A stretch of 64,000 nucleotides of DNA from Antennarius striatus (taxonomy: Eukaryota > Chordata > Actinopteri > Lophiiformes > Antennariidae). Both the position numbers and the translations under genes were made by a program. This document shows positions 1 to 13,964 of this stretch, in pieces. Below the pieces are notes generated by a model that was not told the DNA's origin, did no database searches, and worked only from the letters and a program-made list of their open reading frames with translations. How positions within the stretch are numbered: position 1 is the first letter of the stretch; every line of letters starts with the position of its first letter. The stretch lies in assembly GCF_040054535.1 (NCBI RefSeq), contig NC_090794.1:8794501-8858500 (forward strand), read 5' to 3'.

Positions 1-587
1 TTAACACACAGAACCACCTAGAGAGAAACATGGCCCCCCCACAGTGATGAGCAGGGGAGTCGAGAGTAAATCAAAAATAACTATAAAAACAAGGAACAAG
101 AAAAGCATACAAACTGTTTCAGACATGAAACAAATTGTGATTTAAAGTACAAAAAACATAATACGGATGATGGACATATTTTGTTTGTTTGTGGATGTGC
201 GCATTCCGAATCCTGAAGTGGTGTTAGGGTCAAAGGTGAGCTGTTTGCAGCCCCTCATCAGCCCTCCTGGGCGGGCTGTCCTCACTGACACACACACAAA
301 GACGCACGCACACGCTTTGCCCCTAATTTAGTTCTAAAAACTACTAAAAATAAAAATCACAAACAAAATAATGGTTTAAAATATGTATGACAAACATTCA
401 AATTTAATGAGACACATATTGGGGTTTATATTTATTCTGATATTTTTGTTTTGTTACCAGACCGCCCCTTTAAATACTATTAAGTGATTCAATGAATTAC
501 AAAGTGATTGACAATAAGTTCAAGTATAGGCTAAATTAATTTTGGATTCATTCCTGTATCCTAACGTCCTTTTTAAATTGAGTCAAA

Positions 588-601
588 GCGCCACCTGCTG
601 T
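588..601 (-). promoter_or_regulatory. Candidate CTCF motif
   Basis: On the minus strand the 14-mer ACAGCAGGTGGCGC matches the CTCF core CCASYAGRKGGCRS at 13 of 14 positions. It sits in intergenic DNA. Motif matches alone do not prove occupancy. Confidence 0.35.
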
Positions 602-1389
602 TCTGGAGGCAAATTGCTCAGGACATTAGGGAGAAAATTCCAGTGCACAACTCACCAGGGAAATTGTGCCAAAAGTTACTTATTTTTTCTTTCTTTCTTT
701 TTTTTTGTAATTCCTTCATGCTTGTTAGATGTTCTTATTTGCTCCTGAATGGCATATGTTCTTTTTTCATGAGAATGTTTTGCAATTTTGAAACCAAATG
801 TAAAAGCATGTTTTTAGTATTCTCATCTATTTTTGAAGGGTCTTCCTACATGTTAAAGGGCCACAATCCACAGATGTTTATTGTAAACATTCAAAAACTG
901 TTTCCTGTCAGAAGAGTAGCCAGGTAACTTGACCCCCGCCCTCCACCGACTGTCACCTTAACCTCTCTCTCTTTGAATGTGTGGCTGAGTGCCAGTGTGA
1001 ACTCTCAGTAAAAACACTGTTTCCATGTAAGCTGTGAAGTGAAATTCCCACCAGTGCTTTTCATTCATTCATCCAACTTGCTCACTTTCCTACCTTTCAT
1101 CCTGTACTTACACAACCTCACACACACTGTGTGTCTCACACAGACACAGACACACACACACATGCATACACACACACACGACACACCCACACATAACTGG
1201 CTCCCCTCTGCTCTGCTTTAAAGCACCGCCTATCCAAACAGGAAAGTGGCCTCTGCCCCGGCAGCAGTGGAGGCCACAGCAGTGGAGATTTCATTAGTCA
1301 CGGCTAACGGGCTAATTATCTGCTTCAGCGCACCTGTAAAACTTAACTGTGTGTCAATCTCACACAATCACAGACATTAAATATAGGTG

Positions 1390-1420
<31 letters not shown>

Positions 1421-4321
1421 TCTCTCTAATAACCCCGTCTGTTTCTGCTCTCATACGTGAACCGTGTGCCAGTCGGGCCTCTGAGGGCACATGCGTATTT
1501 AGTGACATATGACTGGCAGTCAGAGGTGACGATCATCAGCTCTTAAAAAGACATCCATTAGCCTTTAGTTTCACCCGTGTTGTTGCTGCTTGGTCTTTGT
1601 TTTGGGTATAAAACCTGTGCATCTCCTTTGACGTGATTTCAAGTCACTTCAGTGTTCAGAGGAGAAACGGATCCTAGCAAGAGAAACTGCCCTCATTCAG
1701 CATTACAGACAAAACAGCTGGACTCCAAAATATAAAAAAAGACATGATTCAATAAGAACGGGAGCAGCAGTAGTGTGAAGGATATTTGCAGATATTTCAC
1801 TCACTTTTGCCTTTTGTGTAACATTAGTGTTTCCATCCTGATATGAATGCAACTTTCTCCAAAACACAGATTTTACTTTGTCATTCAAAAGAGTTAGTGG
1901 ATTATGTGATGCCACGTATGACCTAATAATCCTGCACAGACATTAACACAAACATACCATTTGGCGTTTGACAGCTGAACAGCAGGTTGTGATTGTTTAA
2001 TTTCGAGTTGTTCGGGGTTTGGGTTCCTCAAAAGTGCACTTAAAGGTATTTTTCAGGATATGAGATTTGTGTACAGCTTTTATGTTGTTGGTTTGGCTCA
2101 GTGTGATACTCTTGATTAGAGAAGGGGATTAGGAGAAAACGAAAATAGCAACAATCAAATTTCCTTTTCCCATTTGATGGGTTCAGGGTTTCTGTCTTTA
2201 AAGTATCCTAAAATAGAGCGATTAAAAACAGCCTCTGCTGATGTGTGCAAGGCTCTTTGAGGTTGAGGGAATTTCTCACCATTTTACTGCAAGTGCCAAA
2301 AACCCGTATCCTGCCCCATGAATAGTGCTGGAGAAAACACACACACACACTCACATACACACACCCCGACGCCGGTACCCCCTGCCTAGCAGTCTCTTTG
2401 TAGCCATGTTGTGATTGTATCAGATGGAGCGATGGAGGTTAGGAGTATGGGGGCGTCAGTAGGGGCATGTGTGAATTAGTAATGTGCTCATGCCGGGACC
2501 GCAAAGGCTGGAGATAGGGGCAGCAAAGCTGTGCTGCACTCCCACACACTCGCACGAACTCACACACACAGAGACACACACTAACACGCTGTAGGGAGTG
2601 GAACTCTAGCTCCCTGAACTTCTTTCATCCTACTGAAGGTGGAAGTGAGTGCAGCCGCGGTTTCCTGTAGTCACAGCAAGATTCAGCTCCATATCCTCCA
2701 CACAACTGCAGGCGCACAGACACAGAGTGTGTGTCTTCAGAGTGGTTCAAAGGGTCGCAGCGCATAACGCTGAGCCGAGATATCAGTGTGTGATCTCTGA
2801 GGCCATATGTAAAACACATCTCAGTTTGAATTATTTTATTAGCCCATATATCACCTTTATCAAGGTGGCTTCATGGGCATCAGGGTAGAGAACACACAGA
2901 AAGAACTTTGTCATATGCTGGATCGATATTCCAAGCCTGTTTTATTCTAAAAGTTACAACTGCAGCGTATTTTATTATGTCATATCATTGAGTCTCCATG
3001 TGTGGCAAAGGAGAAGCAAATGGTGTCACTTCCCCTAATGCCAGGTTAGAGGTCAAAGAGCAGTCACAGTGGACCACTGGACTGGTATAAAACCACATAC
3101 CTACAGCAAACTGAACCCAGGCACTTATCTTCATTTTAAGTAATTTACAGGAATGTTGGATATTTTCTCTATTAATTGACCTTTCATATATTTTTTATAG
3201 AGTGATATCTAAACTATATTTATTGATAGTAAAAAAAAAAAGTTTATATGTATCAAAAGATACTTTAAAACAGGATTAATGGTAAAATGAAAGCATGAAG
3301 TTCAGGTATGTGTGCTCGTTTTTGGTTAACTTAAACCAAAGTTCAGTCAAGTCATAAAAGCAATGGATTTAATCTAGAGCAGTAGCCCCTCAAAGTCTTC
3401 ATCTTATGGTTCAAAACCTTTCTTCAACCTCATGTTTCCTGCATCAGTCTGGTTCAGAGGGTGAAAGAGAAAAACTGTTCAGAAATTAAACTTGTGACAC
3501 ACCATTTTCTTTGTCTTCCTTTCATTAAAGGCCGTCTTTCATCCCTTAAACCCCCTCAGTCACTTCAGTTTGACAGGCATATTTGCTGATGTGATTTTAT
3601 GTGCGCAGTAGACCGTGAAACACCCACAGTTACATTCTGTATTATAATATACACACTGAACATTTGGGTGTGCCTGCTATAGGACTGATCCCTTACTGTT
3701 TGTTCTTAATGTTTATTTGTGCTGTTTGCTGGAGATCAATCACTTATGAGGCGGAGATGTCTTTTAACAAATGTTCATTTATATTTTGCTTTAAGGGATC
3801 TCTTCGCCAAACTGTCTCAAAGAGAACATTGCTTTGAAGATCCTGGGAATGGTGCGTAGATAACAGTGCTGCTCACCGAATTTGAAAGGTCAGATAGAGC
3901 CTTAGAATGGATCGAGTTTGGTAGAGTTCATTATGGGAGGCTCGCAAAAAAAATTGAATTTTCATCATAGTCAATGCACTCTACAAATTTATTTTATGTA
4001 TTTATTTATGTATTCATTTATTTTATTTTATTTTTATTACAAGAGACTTCCCACCGTCATCAAATTTGCAACATCAACAGCAACATCCGGGGGGCAAAAA
4101 AAGCAAGCTGTGAAACTTTTAAAGCCACATTCAAGTTTTCACAGCATGAATATTTTAATCATCTGGAGGTTCCGGCTTCAGCATTCGGTTTAAGTGGAAT
4201 AACATCCAGAGTATATCTGTATTTGTTCTCTTTGCTGTTGCTGTTGTGCAATATACAATATTATTTGTGTCCTCAACATAAAAAGCTAAGAAAAGTGACC
4301 GATATGCCTGAACACAAATAT

Positions 4322-4322
<1 letters not shown>

Positions 4323-4400
<78 letters not shown>

Positions 4401-4532
4401 AAGTTCAGAGGACATCCTGCTGTCAGTGTGGTCTTGGCAGTATAAGGGTACCTCCTGGCACAGAGGCTTCACCGGACAGGACAGGAGGAGAAGGGAGTGT
4501 ACAGAACCACACACAAACACCCCCACATACAT

Positions 4533-4616
<84 letters not shown>
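4323..4616. repeat. Twin (CA)n microsatellites
   Basis: Two pure CA arrays, 4323-4399 (77 bp) and 4535-4616 (82 bp), are separated by about 135 bp of unique sequence. Such arrays are common in teleost genomes and produce long spurious Thr-His or Cys-Val open frames on both strands. Confidence 0.95.
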
Positions 4617-4619
<3 letters not shown>

Positions 4620-4957
4620 TAAACACACAGCAAAAAGAGAGTCTGGCCCCTGTCCCCCTCTCCTTCTCCAATATATCAAAGCATCTCTGTCTATGGGTTT
4701 CAAAAAACTTACCCTCACTTCCTCGGCCAACATGCTCTTTTTATCTCCCTCTCCCTCACACACACAGGGGTGATGAAGGATCGTACCTCACCTCTCTCCC
4801 GTCTCCAGCTGATGTGCACACACCATTCCTGACAAAACACCTGGAATAACACCTCAAACGTATACACATACACAGTGGCCGGAGTTGCTGCACTGCTGCT
4901 GGGCCAAGATAACCAAAACCCCGCACAACAGACCTGTTGTGTTGGAGGTGACTGTGG

Positions 4958-5035
4958 TATCACTCTTTGGGCTTTTCCCTTCAGGGGTCGCCACAGCGAA
5001 TCAGTTGCCTCTATCTAACCCTGTCTTCTGCATCG
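4958..5035. repeat. Dispersed repeat fragment (fish interspersed type)
   Basis: The segment containing CAGGGGTCGCCACAGCGAAT, followed by CCCTGTCTTCTGCATC, is a phrase I recognise from high-copy fish interspersed repeats. Only a short piece is present, so the family and its ends cannot be fixed here. Confidence 0.5.
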
Positions 5036-6301
5036 TTGACTGTGTATCACTATGCTAATAAATAATAAATATACCTGCACTGTGGTGTGTCACTCATTAA
5101 ATCCCATCATAAGATAAGTGTGGATTTGTAAGTATTCCACTCAAATACAACAATCATGGCTGTTTTTGCAAGGTTCCCTTATAAATTTGACACAATTTTG
5201 ACTTGACTGCTCAATCTGCCTACAGGAAGACACCAGGCTTCAGACAGTGACACAGACAAAAGAGCTCAGAGAGGGAGAAAGGAGAAAAAAACAACAGAAG
5301 GTGTTTGATTTAGATTAAAAGTCACACGTTGTACAAATATCTATATCTACTGTATATCTAAGCTTTCCCTCTTTAAGTATATATGCAGCGAGAGTAAAGG
5401 CGCCCGTCGGTGATAATACTGTCTGCCTCCGTTCACTTCCTTGTCATGAGGAGGAAGAGGAGCTGCAGAATAACAAGATAACACAAAATACAGTAGAGCC
5501 ATTCAGAGAGAGAGTGTGAGGGAAGGCGATGCTTTGTGCGGAGGTGAGAGAGTCTGAGAGCAGCAAACTTCAGGATCAAGAAGTCTTAGAATAGCAGCAG
5601 AAACATTTTTTTTTTTTTAAAAAGGCAATGATTTATATGTAGATACAGATACATTATGCAATGTGTGTGTGTGGTCTCATCCTGTTTAGGAAGTAGAGAA
5701 AGATCCTTATTTCCTTTGGCTGTGAACCCTCTGTTGTGACTATATTACCCACCAATCCCCCCCATCACCACTCAGGTCCATATGTCTCCTGTAGAAACCC
5801 AAATAGCCGAATCCATGTTCAAAGACCAGGCTTTCAGCTTTCACCTCTATAGCTTTAATGTTTTAAGGCCTTAAGAAAAATTTGATAAATATAGTGTCAC
5901 TCTGCTGTCGCTCTACCAGTTGGACAGATCTGCTAACAATGCAAATATACTGTGTAAATATACTGTGTAAATAAACTATATAACACTGTGGTGATATGAA
6001 ACTGGAGGTTGTTTTACACTGTAAACCCACATACTCTCTCAACACTAACTTATTTTTGTTACTGTCATCATTTCCCCAGCACTCTGATTGTGTTAAGACA
6101 TATTTAAGCTAAGAAACCACCACTATTGATATTAAAACAAACAACTAAAAACATTTCCTGGTGAACAACAACCAGCTACAGGAAGCACCTGGAATCTTTT
6201 CTCCACAGTAAAGGTGCAAAACTAATGGATAAAGTATTATCTGAGAAATAATTAAAGAATGGAACATCCCTTAAAATGCCTAATTCTGCAGCAGGAGTAG
6301 A

Positions 6302-6350
6302 AGGAGTTTTAGTAGTAGCAGTAGTAGTAACTGTAGTAGTAATAGTAATG

Positions 6351-6430
<80 letters not shown>
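6302..6430. repeat. (TAG)n / (GTA)n trinucleotide microsatellite
   Basis: An imperfect trinucleotide region becomes pure from about 6351 to 6430 (80 bp). It abuts the left side of the Tc1-like relic that follows. Confidence 0.95.
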
Positions 6431-6456
6431 TGGTAGCAGCAGTAGTTAGTAGCTAC

Positions 6457-7200
6457 CAAAATTGGTCTGAGGAAGGACTACTATTGAATCACCAAAAGCA
6501 CCAAAATCATCATTGGTGCTCATTGATGCAGGCGAGGGAGCAAAAGCAAGCAAGTGCCACAACACAGAGGAAATCATATCATGTGTAGCTGCAGATCGGT
6601 CAGAGTCAATGCTGACCCCTGTTCACCGGCAAAGATCCAACAATGGGCATCTGATCATTAGAACTGGACTATGGAAGATGGTGGCCTAGTCTGATTAATC
6701 ACATTTTCTTTTGAATGATACAAAGGGCAAACTTAGTTGTGCATCACCTACCTCAGGATCAGAATAAGATATGGAAGGCAAGTCTTCAGAGGCATGGTGA
6801 TGATTTGGGCAATCTTTTGCTGTTAACCATTGGGTCCTTCCATTTGCGTCGATTTTACTTTGACATGCACCACCTACCTAAACATTGCTACAAACCAACT
6901 ACAACACTTCATATTCCCTCATGGTAGGGGCCTCTGTCAGCAGGATAATGCTCCCTGCGTCACTGCAAGTTCAGGCTGTTGATATAGCCTTCGAAGTCCC
7001 CAGATTTCACTACACTCTTGTAACTGTAAACTGTACAACATCCAGTAAAAGGTGGTCTGTTCCATGGAGTAAAACTTGGAACCACATGACCTTATACCTT
7101 ATGTGTGTACCAGATACCACAGCTCATCTTCAAAGGTCTAGTAGACTCCAAGCCTCAACAGGTCAAAGGAGTTTTGGCAGCAAAAGAGAGAACTATAGAA
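6457..7200 (+). pseudogene. Decayed Tc1-like transposase
   Basis: This plus-strand stretch reads as a heavily mutated Tc1/mariner-superfamily DDE transposase. Recognisable DNA phrases run in order: GGTCTGAGGAAGGACTAC at 6462, a segment around AATGGGCATCTGATCATTAGAACTGG near 6640-6667 (positions only), GTGATGATTTGGGCAATCTT at 6798, CAGCAGGATAATGCTCCCTG at 6938 (the QDNAP motif of the catalytic core), and CCAGATACCACAGCTCATCT at 7112. The segments lie in different reading frames and the SPDLNPIE motif region near 6990-7050 is scrambled, so the protein is dead. Terminal inverted repeats were not located. Confidence 0.75.
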
Positions 7201-8479
7201 ATGAACTATTGCCCACATTGGTGCACATGACTTCTGTGATCATTCTAGCATTAAAATGATGCATTTAAAGCACAACACAATCTTTATCCTAATGGTCATG
7301 TAAAACCAATAGGATGTATACAGACAGCAGAGACAGAACAAAACCTGGAGCAAATTTCATTGTTTACCAAAAATATACAGACCCCTATTTCCGCAATCCC
7401 AGCTGAGAGCTGACAAATCCGCCAACCGCTTATCAAATTAAACCTCCATTAGAAGCATAAACACACAGGCTCTCATGGACTTGCACAAACATCCCATTAC
7501 CAACAAAAACATATGAGGGCCTCCCACATGTTCAGCCACCTTCCTGTTCAGAGCGTGTCACAAGCTCTTCAAATAATCTAGAAAACTAGACATGATTCCA
7601 CACCGACGTAAGTTGCTCTCTGGGTCACGAACTGCCCCGTACAAGGAGCGCTCCTGACCTGCGCCGTCAACTGTCAACGCCTGTCACACTTCATGTCCGG
7701 AAGCATGTCCAGATTTTGGCCGTAACGTTGCACCTGATGAAATGTGGCCCCCTGCGCGGAGTCCGTGGTCTAATTCTTTCCATGCGCACTTGTTAACATG
7801 TAGGATTGTCTTTGCAGCAGCCATTAAGAGAAGCGTGCAGGTAACACAAGCTTGTGAACATTTGCTCTGTCTGGCAGCTGCTGGTGAGATTTGCCTCATA
7901 ATTTAGTAATGTAAACCCACAAGTAAGACATTTGCTATAAAAAGGACGATTTCACCCGTCTTCCTTCCTCTTTCTGTGTGGCCCTCCTGGGACACCGGAT
8001 CGGGAGTGACGGGTGAGAGATCGAGGAAGGAGAGAGTAAATGGAAGATTTCATATAAATCCCATTGGCATAAACCAATCATCGCTTGGCTTCCATGTAGA
8101 CGGTGGTGTTTGGTTTAAGATGACAAGGTGTGTTTATGGTCCATGTCAGAAGAATGAATAAATGAGTTTAGGAAAACCCAGGAGGAAGCAGAGATACCCA
8201 GAGAGTAGCAAATGGAATGAACCAAAAACATCAGGATGTAAGAGGAAGTGGCAACACTAAGGCAAATTTGATTCCATTGAAATAAGTCTATGGATCAGAA
8301 GAAGAAGAAGAAGGTCCACTAAATTAATCTCCTACAGGAAATTACTTTTTACATTCCATGCATACACATAGCTTTGTGTTAAAGGGAGTTGTGAGCAGGC
8401 CCCAGAAACACAACCACAACACACAAAGGGCCTGCAAGCATGGAATTAGTAAACACAGCAAACAGCAAATGGGGAGGCA
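7201..8479. other. Intergenic DNA with an isolated TATA-like site
   Basis: No coding exon was recognised. A clean TATA-box-like sequence, CTATAAAAAG at 7935-7944, is followed by a GC-rich transcript-like leader, but no open frame of known type follows. It is discussed as a finding. Confidence 0.4.
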
Positions 8480-8690
8480 GAGTAAAGGGCAGTAACTTTG
8501 GTTGGCGCCCAATTGAGTGGCTTGCAAGGGGATGGCGCCTTGCTCAAGGGCACCTCGGCAGTGGCAGGGAGTTGAGCTGACACCTCCCACAGTCAGCTCA
8601 CACTCTGAGGAGGTCTGGCGGGAGCGGGAATCGATCCGCCGATGTCTGGTCATTAGACGTCCACGCTACCACTGAGCCACTGCCGCCCCA
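8480..8690 (-). repeat. tRNA-derived SINE, copy 1
   Basis: Read on the minus strand, the element opens with a tRNA-like head. It has an A-box-like TGGCTCAGTGGTAG (complement of 8666-8679) and a B-box GGATCGATTCC (complement of 8627-8637), about 30 nt apart. A body then follows with the phrase GTGCCCTTGAGCAAGGCGCC. The same body occurs in the opposite orientation at 18.3-18.47 kb. It is not a functional tRNA, because no cloverleaf closes. Confidence 0.8.
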
Positions 8691-10297
8691 CCCCCATCAT
8701 TACACAGTGCTGCTGATTCTCCTTCATTTCACACAACCTGGTCCTTCACTCAGGCATAACGTTCAGCTCCGGGACACTAACATGAGATGAATCTCTCAAA
8801 TCTGAGTGATTCCCTCACACACATCACTCTTTTCCTCTGCATTTGGTTGTTTTTGCAGAAGTTTATTGTTTTTTCGTCTATACATGCAAGTCAATTTGTG
8901 AAATCAGACCAAGTGAAATTATTACTAAACACCCCTGCTATAGCTAAGAACACTTCGATAATTACTGGGCAAAGAATATATTTTTGTTGGTTGTGTGCTT
9001 TAAAGAGACACAGAGTCTGTTTTCACTGAAATATAAACTGAGAATCTACAGTATAGTTCTGACTCCTCCTCCTCCTCTTATACCTCCCTCCTCTGCTCTG
9101 GAATTCTACTCTCGCTCTATTCTAATAAATCTGAAGGGGCCTTTTCCACTTTTACAGGAACAGCAACTCATTAAATGGTTGATTTCAGATGGCAGAGTGT
9201 GAATGTTTTGAGTTAACTTTATTGATCTGTGAGCGGGTCTGCGATCCGGAGAGAAACTGACGCCCCCTCAGGCACATGGGCAGTAGATTTACACCTCTGT
9301 CATTTAAAGACGGGGCTAAACCCAGATGGCCACCGGCCCGCGCTCTCCTGTTATTGTGGTCATTTTTCCTGCACACATATTCCCTTAAATGTAAATGCTT
9401 GAGGAAATGATATTTTATTCACCTACCTGTATGAATCCTCCTCTAAGGAGAGTAGAGCAGCCAGTTTAGTTTGCTTCAACCAACTTTCTGCTTAGACTGT
9501 GACTCTCATAAAAAAATAAAGGTTGCATGGCAGTCAAATAAAAAAACCAAACCATAATAAACCATTATATCTAGAAAAGATGGACATGTTACAGTCGTGG
9601 GTAGTTTAAAGACAAGCATTTTGATGAACTCCGCAAACCAAATTTGAACTCATTAACACAAAATAACTGGTGTAAATGAAACCTGGCTTTATTCATATAC
9701 TTCATTCCTTTATTCCTGAAATATGGAAGCAACCTTTCTGAGCTCCTTGAGAATGAGCTAACAAGAACTCAAGGGAAATAGAGGAGCTTTAAAGACGTCA
9801 GATTAATTAAGGAGTCTTGTGTTTCAGATGCTGCAGCTTGAATTTGGCCTCCCTTCACTGTATCAGTCAGAGAGAGCTTGGTCTGGTCATATGACATCAT
9901 TCCTTGAGTATGAGACGTTTCCCATAAACCTCTCTGTTTTGCAGGGTTTTCAACCCATGAGATTAGGGTATAGTGAGCATGCTCACAAAAAATACTGCTT
10001 GTTTGGAGTCAGAAGTAAGTTGGACATTATCATACCAACTAGTCTCTGGGAGCCAAACATGCAGGACATTTTGCAACTGTTTCACACATTTATTCATCCA
10101 AACTCTCCCTCTATGCAATTAAACTGTTTATATTCTCTCCACTTTCTGCCTGGATGCCTCCATCTTCCCCTCAGGGCTGAAAGTGTTGAGGCTGTAAGGT
10201 CCCTCTCTTCCCACAACTCCTCTCAATCGCCCCCTGTGATTGCTCAGCTGTCAATCACATTATCATCAGACCCACACTGAGCTGATCGGACCCGCTG

Positions 10298-10354
<57 letters not shown>

Positions 10355-12284
10355 AAAAAATTGCTTTGTAGGGGGAGTGGAGATGAAGGGGGTCCTGTCA
10401 GCACCTGCTGGGCTTCACCGGACAATCTGGCACACATAACCCGCGGGACACTGGCTGTAAAGGTACCACTTGAATTTTGGCCCTATTTACTCAGCCTCCC
10501 TCCAAGTTGCCTCCAACCATGTTGAGTGAGAGTGAGCCTCTCTGGCCTTTAACCGAGGAAAGCATGGGGCAGCTGGGAACCACAATTTAAAGCACACATG
10601 TAGAACAAAAAAGACACAGAGGGGCACGCATATACGACAAGTCGGGGGAAGTCTGAGGTCATACGGTTTGTCATACATGTACAGAAACACTAACATATCA
10701 ACACACACCTAAAGTCAGGTATTTTCTCTCAGCGAGGGAATCTTATAGAAATATATAGGCTCAATTTAGAAGGTCCCGTCTTATGAACGCAAAACCCTCT
10801 CAATTAATTTCATCTGTTTCTGTCCAAAACCACATTCTCTACCTCACACACACATATGCATGCGCACACATACACACACAGTCCATTAGGCTCATGTGTT
10901 GGGCCCAAAGAAACGACCCAGAGTGCTCTTTCATGGCTCCATCATTACATCAATAAGTCTTCACATTAATCTCCACGCAGCACACAGGCCATTACCAGAC
11001 CAGCCCTGCACCACAGTGCTACTCCGAGGCAGACGCCGGCAGAATAGTGGTCAAGTATATTCAGGATACTCGATAAACACACTAGGCGTGTTTCGTTTAT
11101 ATCGTTTTTCCGAGAGATGTGTCTAGTTTTGAGACTGGTTAAGTGGTAGAAGATGAATTACGTACACCTCAAATAGGTCAAATTCATGAAACTATATCTA
11201 GATACATTTTGCCATGTGTGCTCTGAAAATCCCTAAGAAACTCTTCGGCGCAGATGGCTCTTTCAATCCGGAGCCCAGAATTATTTTTGAGGAGCTGTTT
11301 TCAATGATGACTCATGAGAAGCTCTCGCCAAAGTGTTTGCAAATCTGTGTAACAAGAGTTCAAGTCATTTTAACGAAGCCCATTAGAGTAGAAAAATACA
11401 AGCTAACTTTCAGAGCTCACTCCGTTGTTTCTAATTATATCAGTCTTTTTGGTCTGTAACGAGAGCTCCTGAGAAGAAAAGGCTGATAATCAATAAGAAG
11501 AGATGACAAAATATGTGGCTGCCTACATACCCAACATCACATTGAAAAACAAATAAAACACTACTTTTGTGCAGTCCAAAAACAATACCAAGCAGAGACA
11601 TAATCCAGAGAGAAAGACAGAGACTGGAGAGGAAGAAAGAAAAGTGAAGTGGAAGTGAGAGGAGGGGTTGTTAGCCCTCATCTGTCTGGACAGGAAATGG
11701 GGTTCTTTAACCTTTGACCCAGGTCCACTATGCATAAATACGTTTGTCTCGTATGTTGGCTTAGAACAGGTTCTTTCAGACACTGGTTTGATGAACAGAT
11801 GGTCTTTGTTGTCATGGCAGTCAGTGCAGGTGTGCATGTGTGGGGTTCCTTGTGCACCTTGGTGGTGGGGTGAGGGTTTTTAGTATCTACGGTGCCAACG
11901 GGCAGCAGAGCACCACTCCTTTCAGGAGTTAAGAGGAATACTGGAGAAGTAAATTAAGGTGATAGATGAAGAGAAAAAGAGAAGGAGCATCTACTTTTAT
12001 CCGCCTGGATCTGAAAACAGCTGTGAGGTCATGTTTTTTCCCTCCTTTCTCATTCTCTGATAAAGAGAATAAAAGAATATTACCATTTGAGAAATGGTAC
12101 TCACAGCTTGAATGAGTTCAGATATCGTTACTTTTTTAAAAATACTCTTTTCAACATCTTAGCTGGTACAGCATGGAGAGAGTTAAGCATTAGGGCCATG
12201 GGTCACGGCTGGAGATAGTCCCCTGAAGGCGAATCCACCGCAAATCTGAATCTGCTACAGATCCGGCTCCATATGACAGCCACA

Positions 12285-12323
<39 letters not shown>

Positions 12324-13964
12324 TTGTTCAGACTCAGAATGTGGCATGTTATTCAAAATTACATTATTTTTTTAGCAGTATAAGCCTAAGTATAAATATT
12401 AAACTCAAGAAAAGAATTTTCAAATAATTATGAGGATTTGAAGCTAAGTGGTTAAATTCTGTGAATTTATATGCAGAGCTTAACTTTAAATTAAATGCAG
12501 ATATTCTGAAAAAAAGTGATGTTCCGATTAGTTTTGTGATATTTCTTTATATTTCAAGAAGCTTACGCAACCATTACAATTGATGATTAAACTTAAAATG
12601 AAAATAAACCGCTGCTAAACTCCAAATGGAAAGGGAATGAAACAGAAACAAATCAAATAATCCTAAAACACACACCCACACACAGATCTGTCCCTCCACA
12701 CAGTCTGGTGTGTGTATAGAAATATGTCCATATCACCCATCCAATTCCGGGCCTTGCTGTCTGTTTGTTTTTGTGTTTACTCTGGAATGTCAAGACATCC
12801 GAGGACAAAGCAGAGATGAAGGTCAAAACCACAGAGTTCCCAAGTCTCAACAAACATCATTAAATTCTAATGTGTCATGAAGGTTTGCAGACACTGAAGC
12901 CAGTGATGATTTTCAAGGCCCTCATGCACTTTAAATCTAAAGCATGTAGAATTGACTGTTTTTGTGTGCATGCCTTACCAACCATGTACATCCAGATCAT
13001 GCTGCAAGACATTTTGCTTCAGGAAGTGATTCATTGCCATACAAAAGCTGAGCATGAAACTAAAAAGACTGAGTGCTTGGAGGGGTTTAAAGTTTTCCAG
13101 AGTTGAATAAGCAAATGACAAAGAACTCTATAAAAAAAAAAAAAAAGAATATTCTCATGATCAGGTTTCATAACAGAATTTTAATCAGATGACTTTGTTG
13201 AGATGCTTCGTAATTTCTGTAATTCGAATTTCAATAAAAATGTATTTGTCTAACATTCAAGAAAGAAAGTTGACTTATGTGTTTCATGTTACCCTAGCTT
13301 TTGAAAGGAAGATCATGACAATAGATTCCTTCCACACACAAAAAAATCAGAGTTCTATAAAACCATTCTTTGTAGTTCATCTGTCAAAAACCACCCCGCA
13401 GGAAAAGTGGAAAGGAGGAGGAAAGGGGGGGGGGACAAACGAGGACAGGGTGTTGAAAGAGTTGTTAAGTCTGATTTTTGGCTCTGAAAAAACAAAACAT
13501 AATTTTATAGTAACAATGAACTTTGTGTGGAATATCACCAGAGCCTCCATGAGGGGAACATGTGTTGCAGTGTGGGCATTTGTTTGAGTCTTGAACGTGT
13601 GTGTTAGCTGTGCACTCATTAGGGCACAGCCTCAGTGTCGACTAGCTCCAGTTACAGTAGTAAATGCAGCCTTTGAACTTTTAATAGAGCCCTGAAACTC
13701 CACCAGCCCTTAAAAAATACAGATCTCATGGAAAAGGGGGAGAAAAAAAATAGACTGTGGTGGAAATGGTTCAGATCAAACCAAACAAAATGTGTATGGA
13801 AGTGTATAAAACGCTCAGAGGAAGAGCGACATTAAATCTAAACAAATTAGGCGATTTAATCCAGTGACAGATCGGTGCTGCTGCGATGATCTGTTAACAC
13901 TAATGAATCGCAGCGATATGAACACACACCTGTTGACCTGGATGACTTCGAGCTTTCTGCAAGC
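8691..13964. other. Intergenic DNA, no gene recognised
   Basis: AT-rich sequence with microsatellites, notably pure (CA)25 at 10301-10350 and a shorter CA run at 12291-12319. Short open frames have no recognisable similarity and no splice-compatible partners. A poly(A) stretch lies near 13131-13146 and a G-rich run near 13427. Nothing else is supportable. Confidence 0.55.
10301..10350. repeat. (CA)25 microsatellite
   Basis: Uninterrupted 50-bp CA array in intergenic sequence. Confidence 0.95.

Larger units (their letters stand above)
1..6301. other. Intergenic DNA, no gene recognised
   Basis: No open frame here resembles a protein family I know, and the short frames are interrupted by low-complexity sequence. 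The stretch is AT-rich with scattered CA/GT tracts (about 1140-1180, 1386-1412, 2338-2362 and 2560-2580) and A/T homopolymers. Discrete items are listed separately: a CTCF-like motif near 590, twin (CA)n arrays at 4.3-4.6 kb and a dispersed-repeat fragment near 5.0 kb. From synteny this would be the gene-poor flank on the HTR1B/MEI4 side of IRAK1BP1, which is inference only. Confidence 0.6.

Noticed and set aside
3974..4773. Long Thr-His and Cys-Val open frames on both strands
   Set aside because: They are translations of (CA)n microsatellites; no flanking coding signal or family resemblance.
8620..8690. Possible tRNA gene
   Set aside because: A- and B-box-like sequences are present but the stems do not form a cloverleaf and the same unit recurs at 18.3 kb; it is the head of a SINE.
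9819..10280. 153-codon plus-strand open frame
   Set aside because: No family resemblance and no promoter or splice context; ordinary intergenic sequence.
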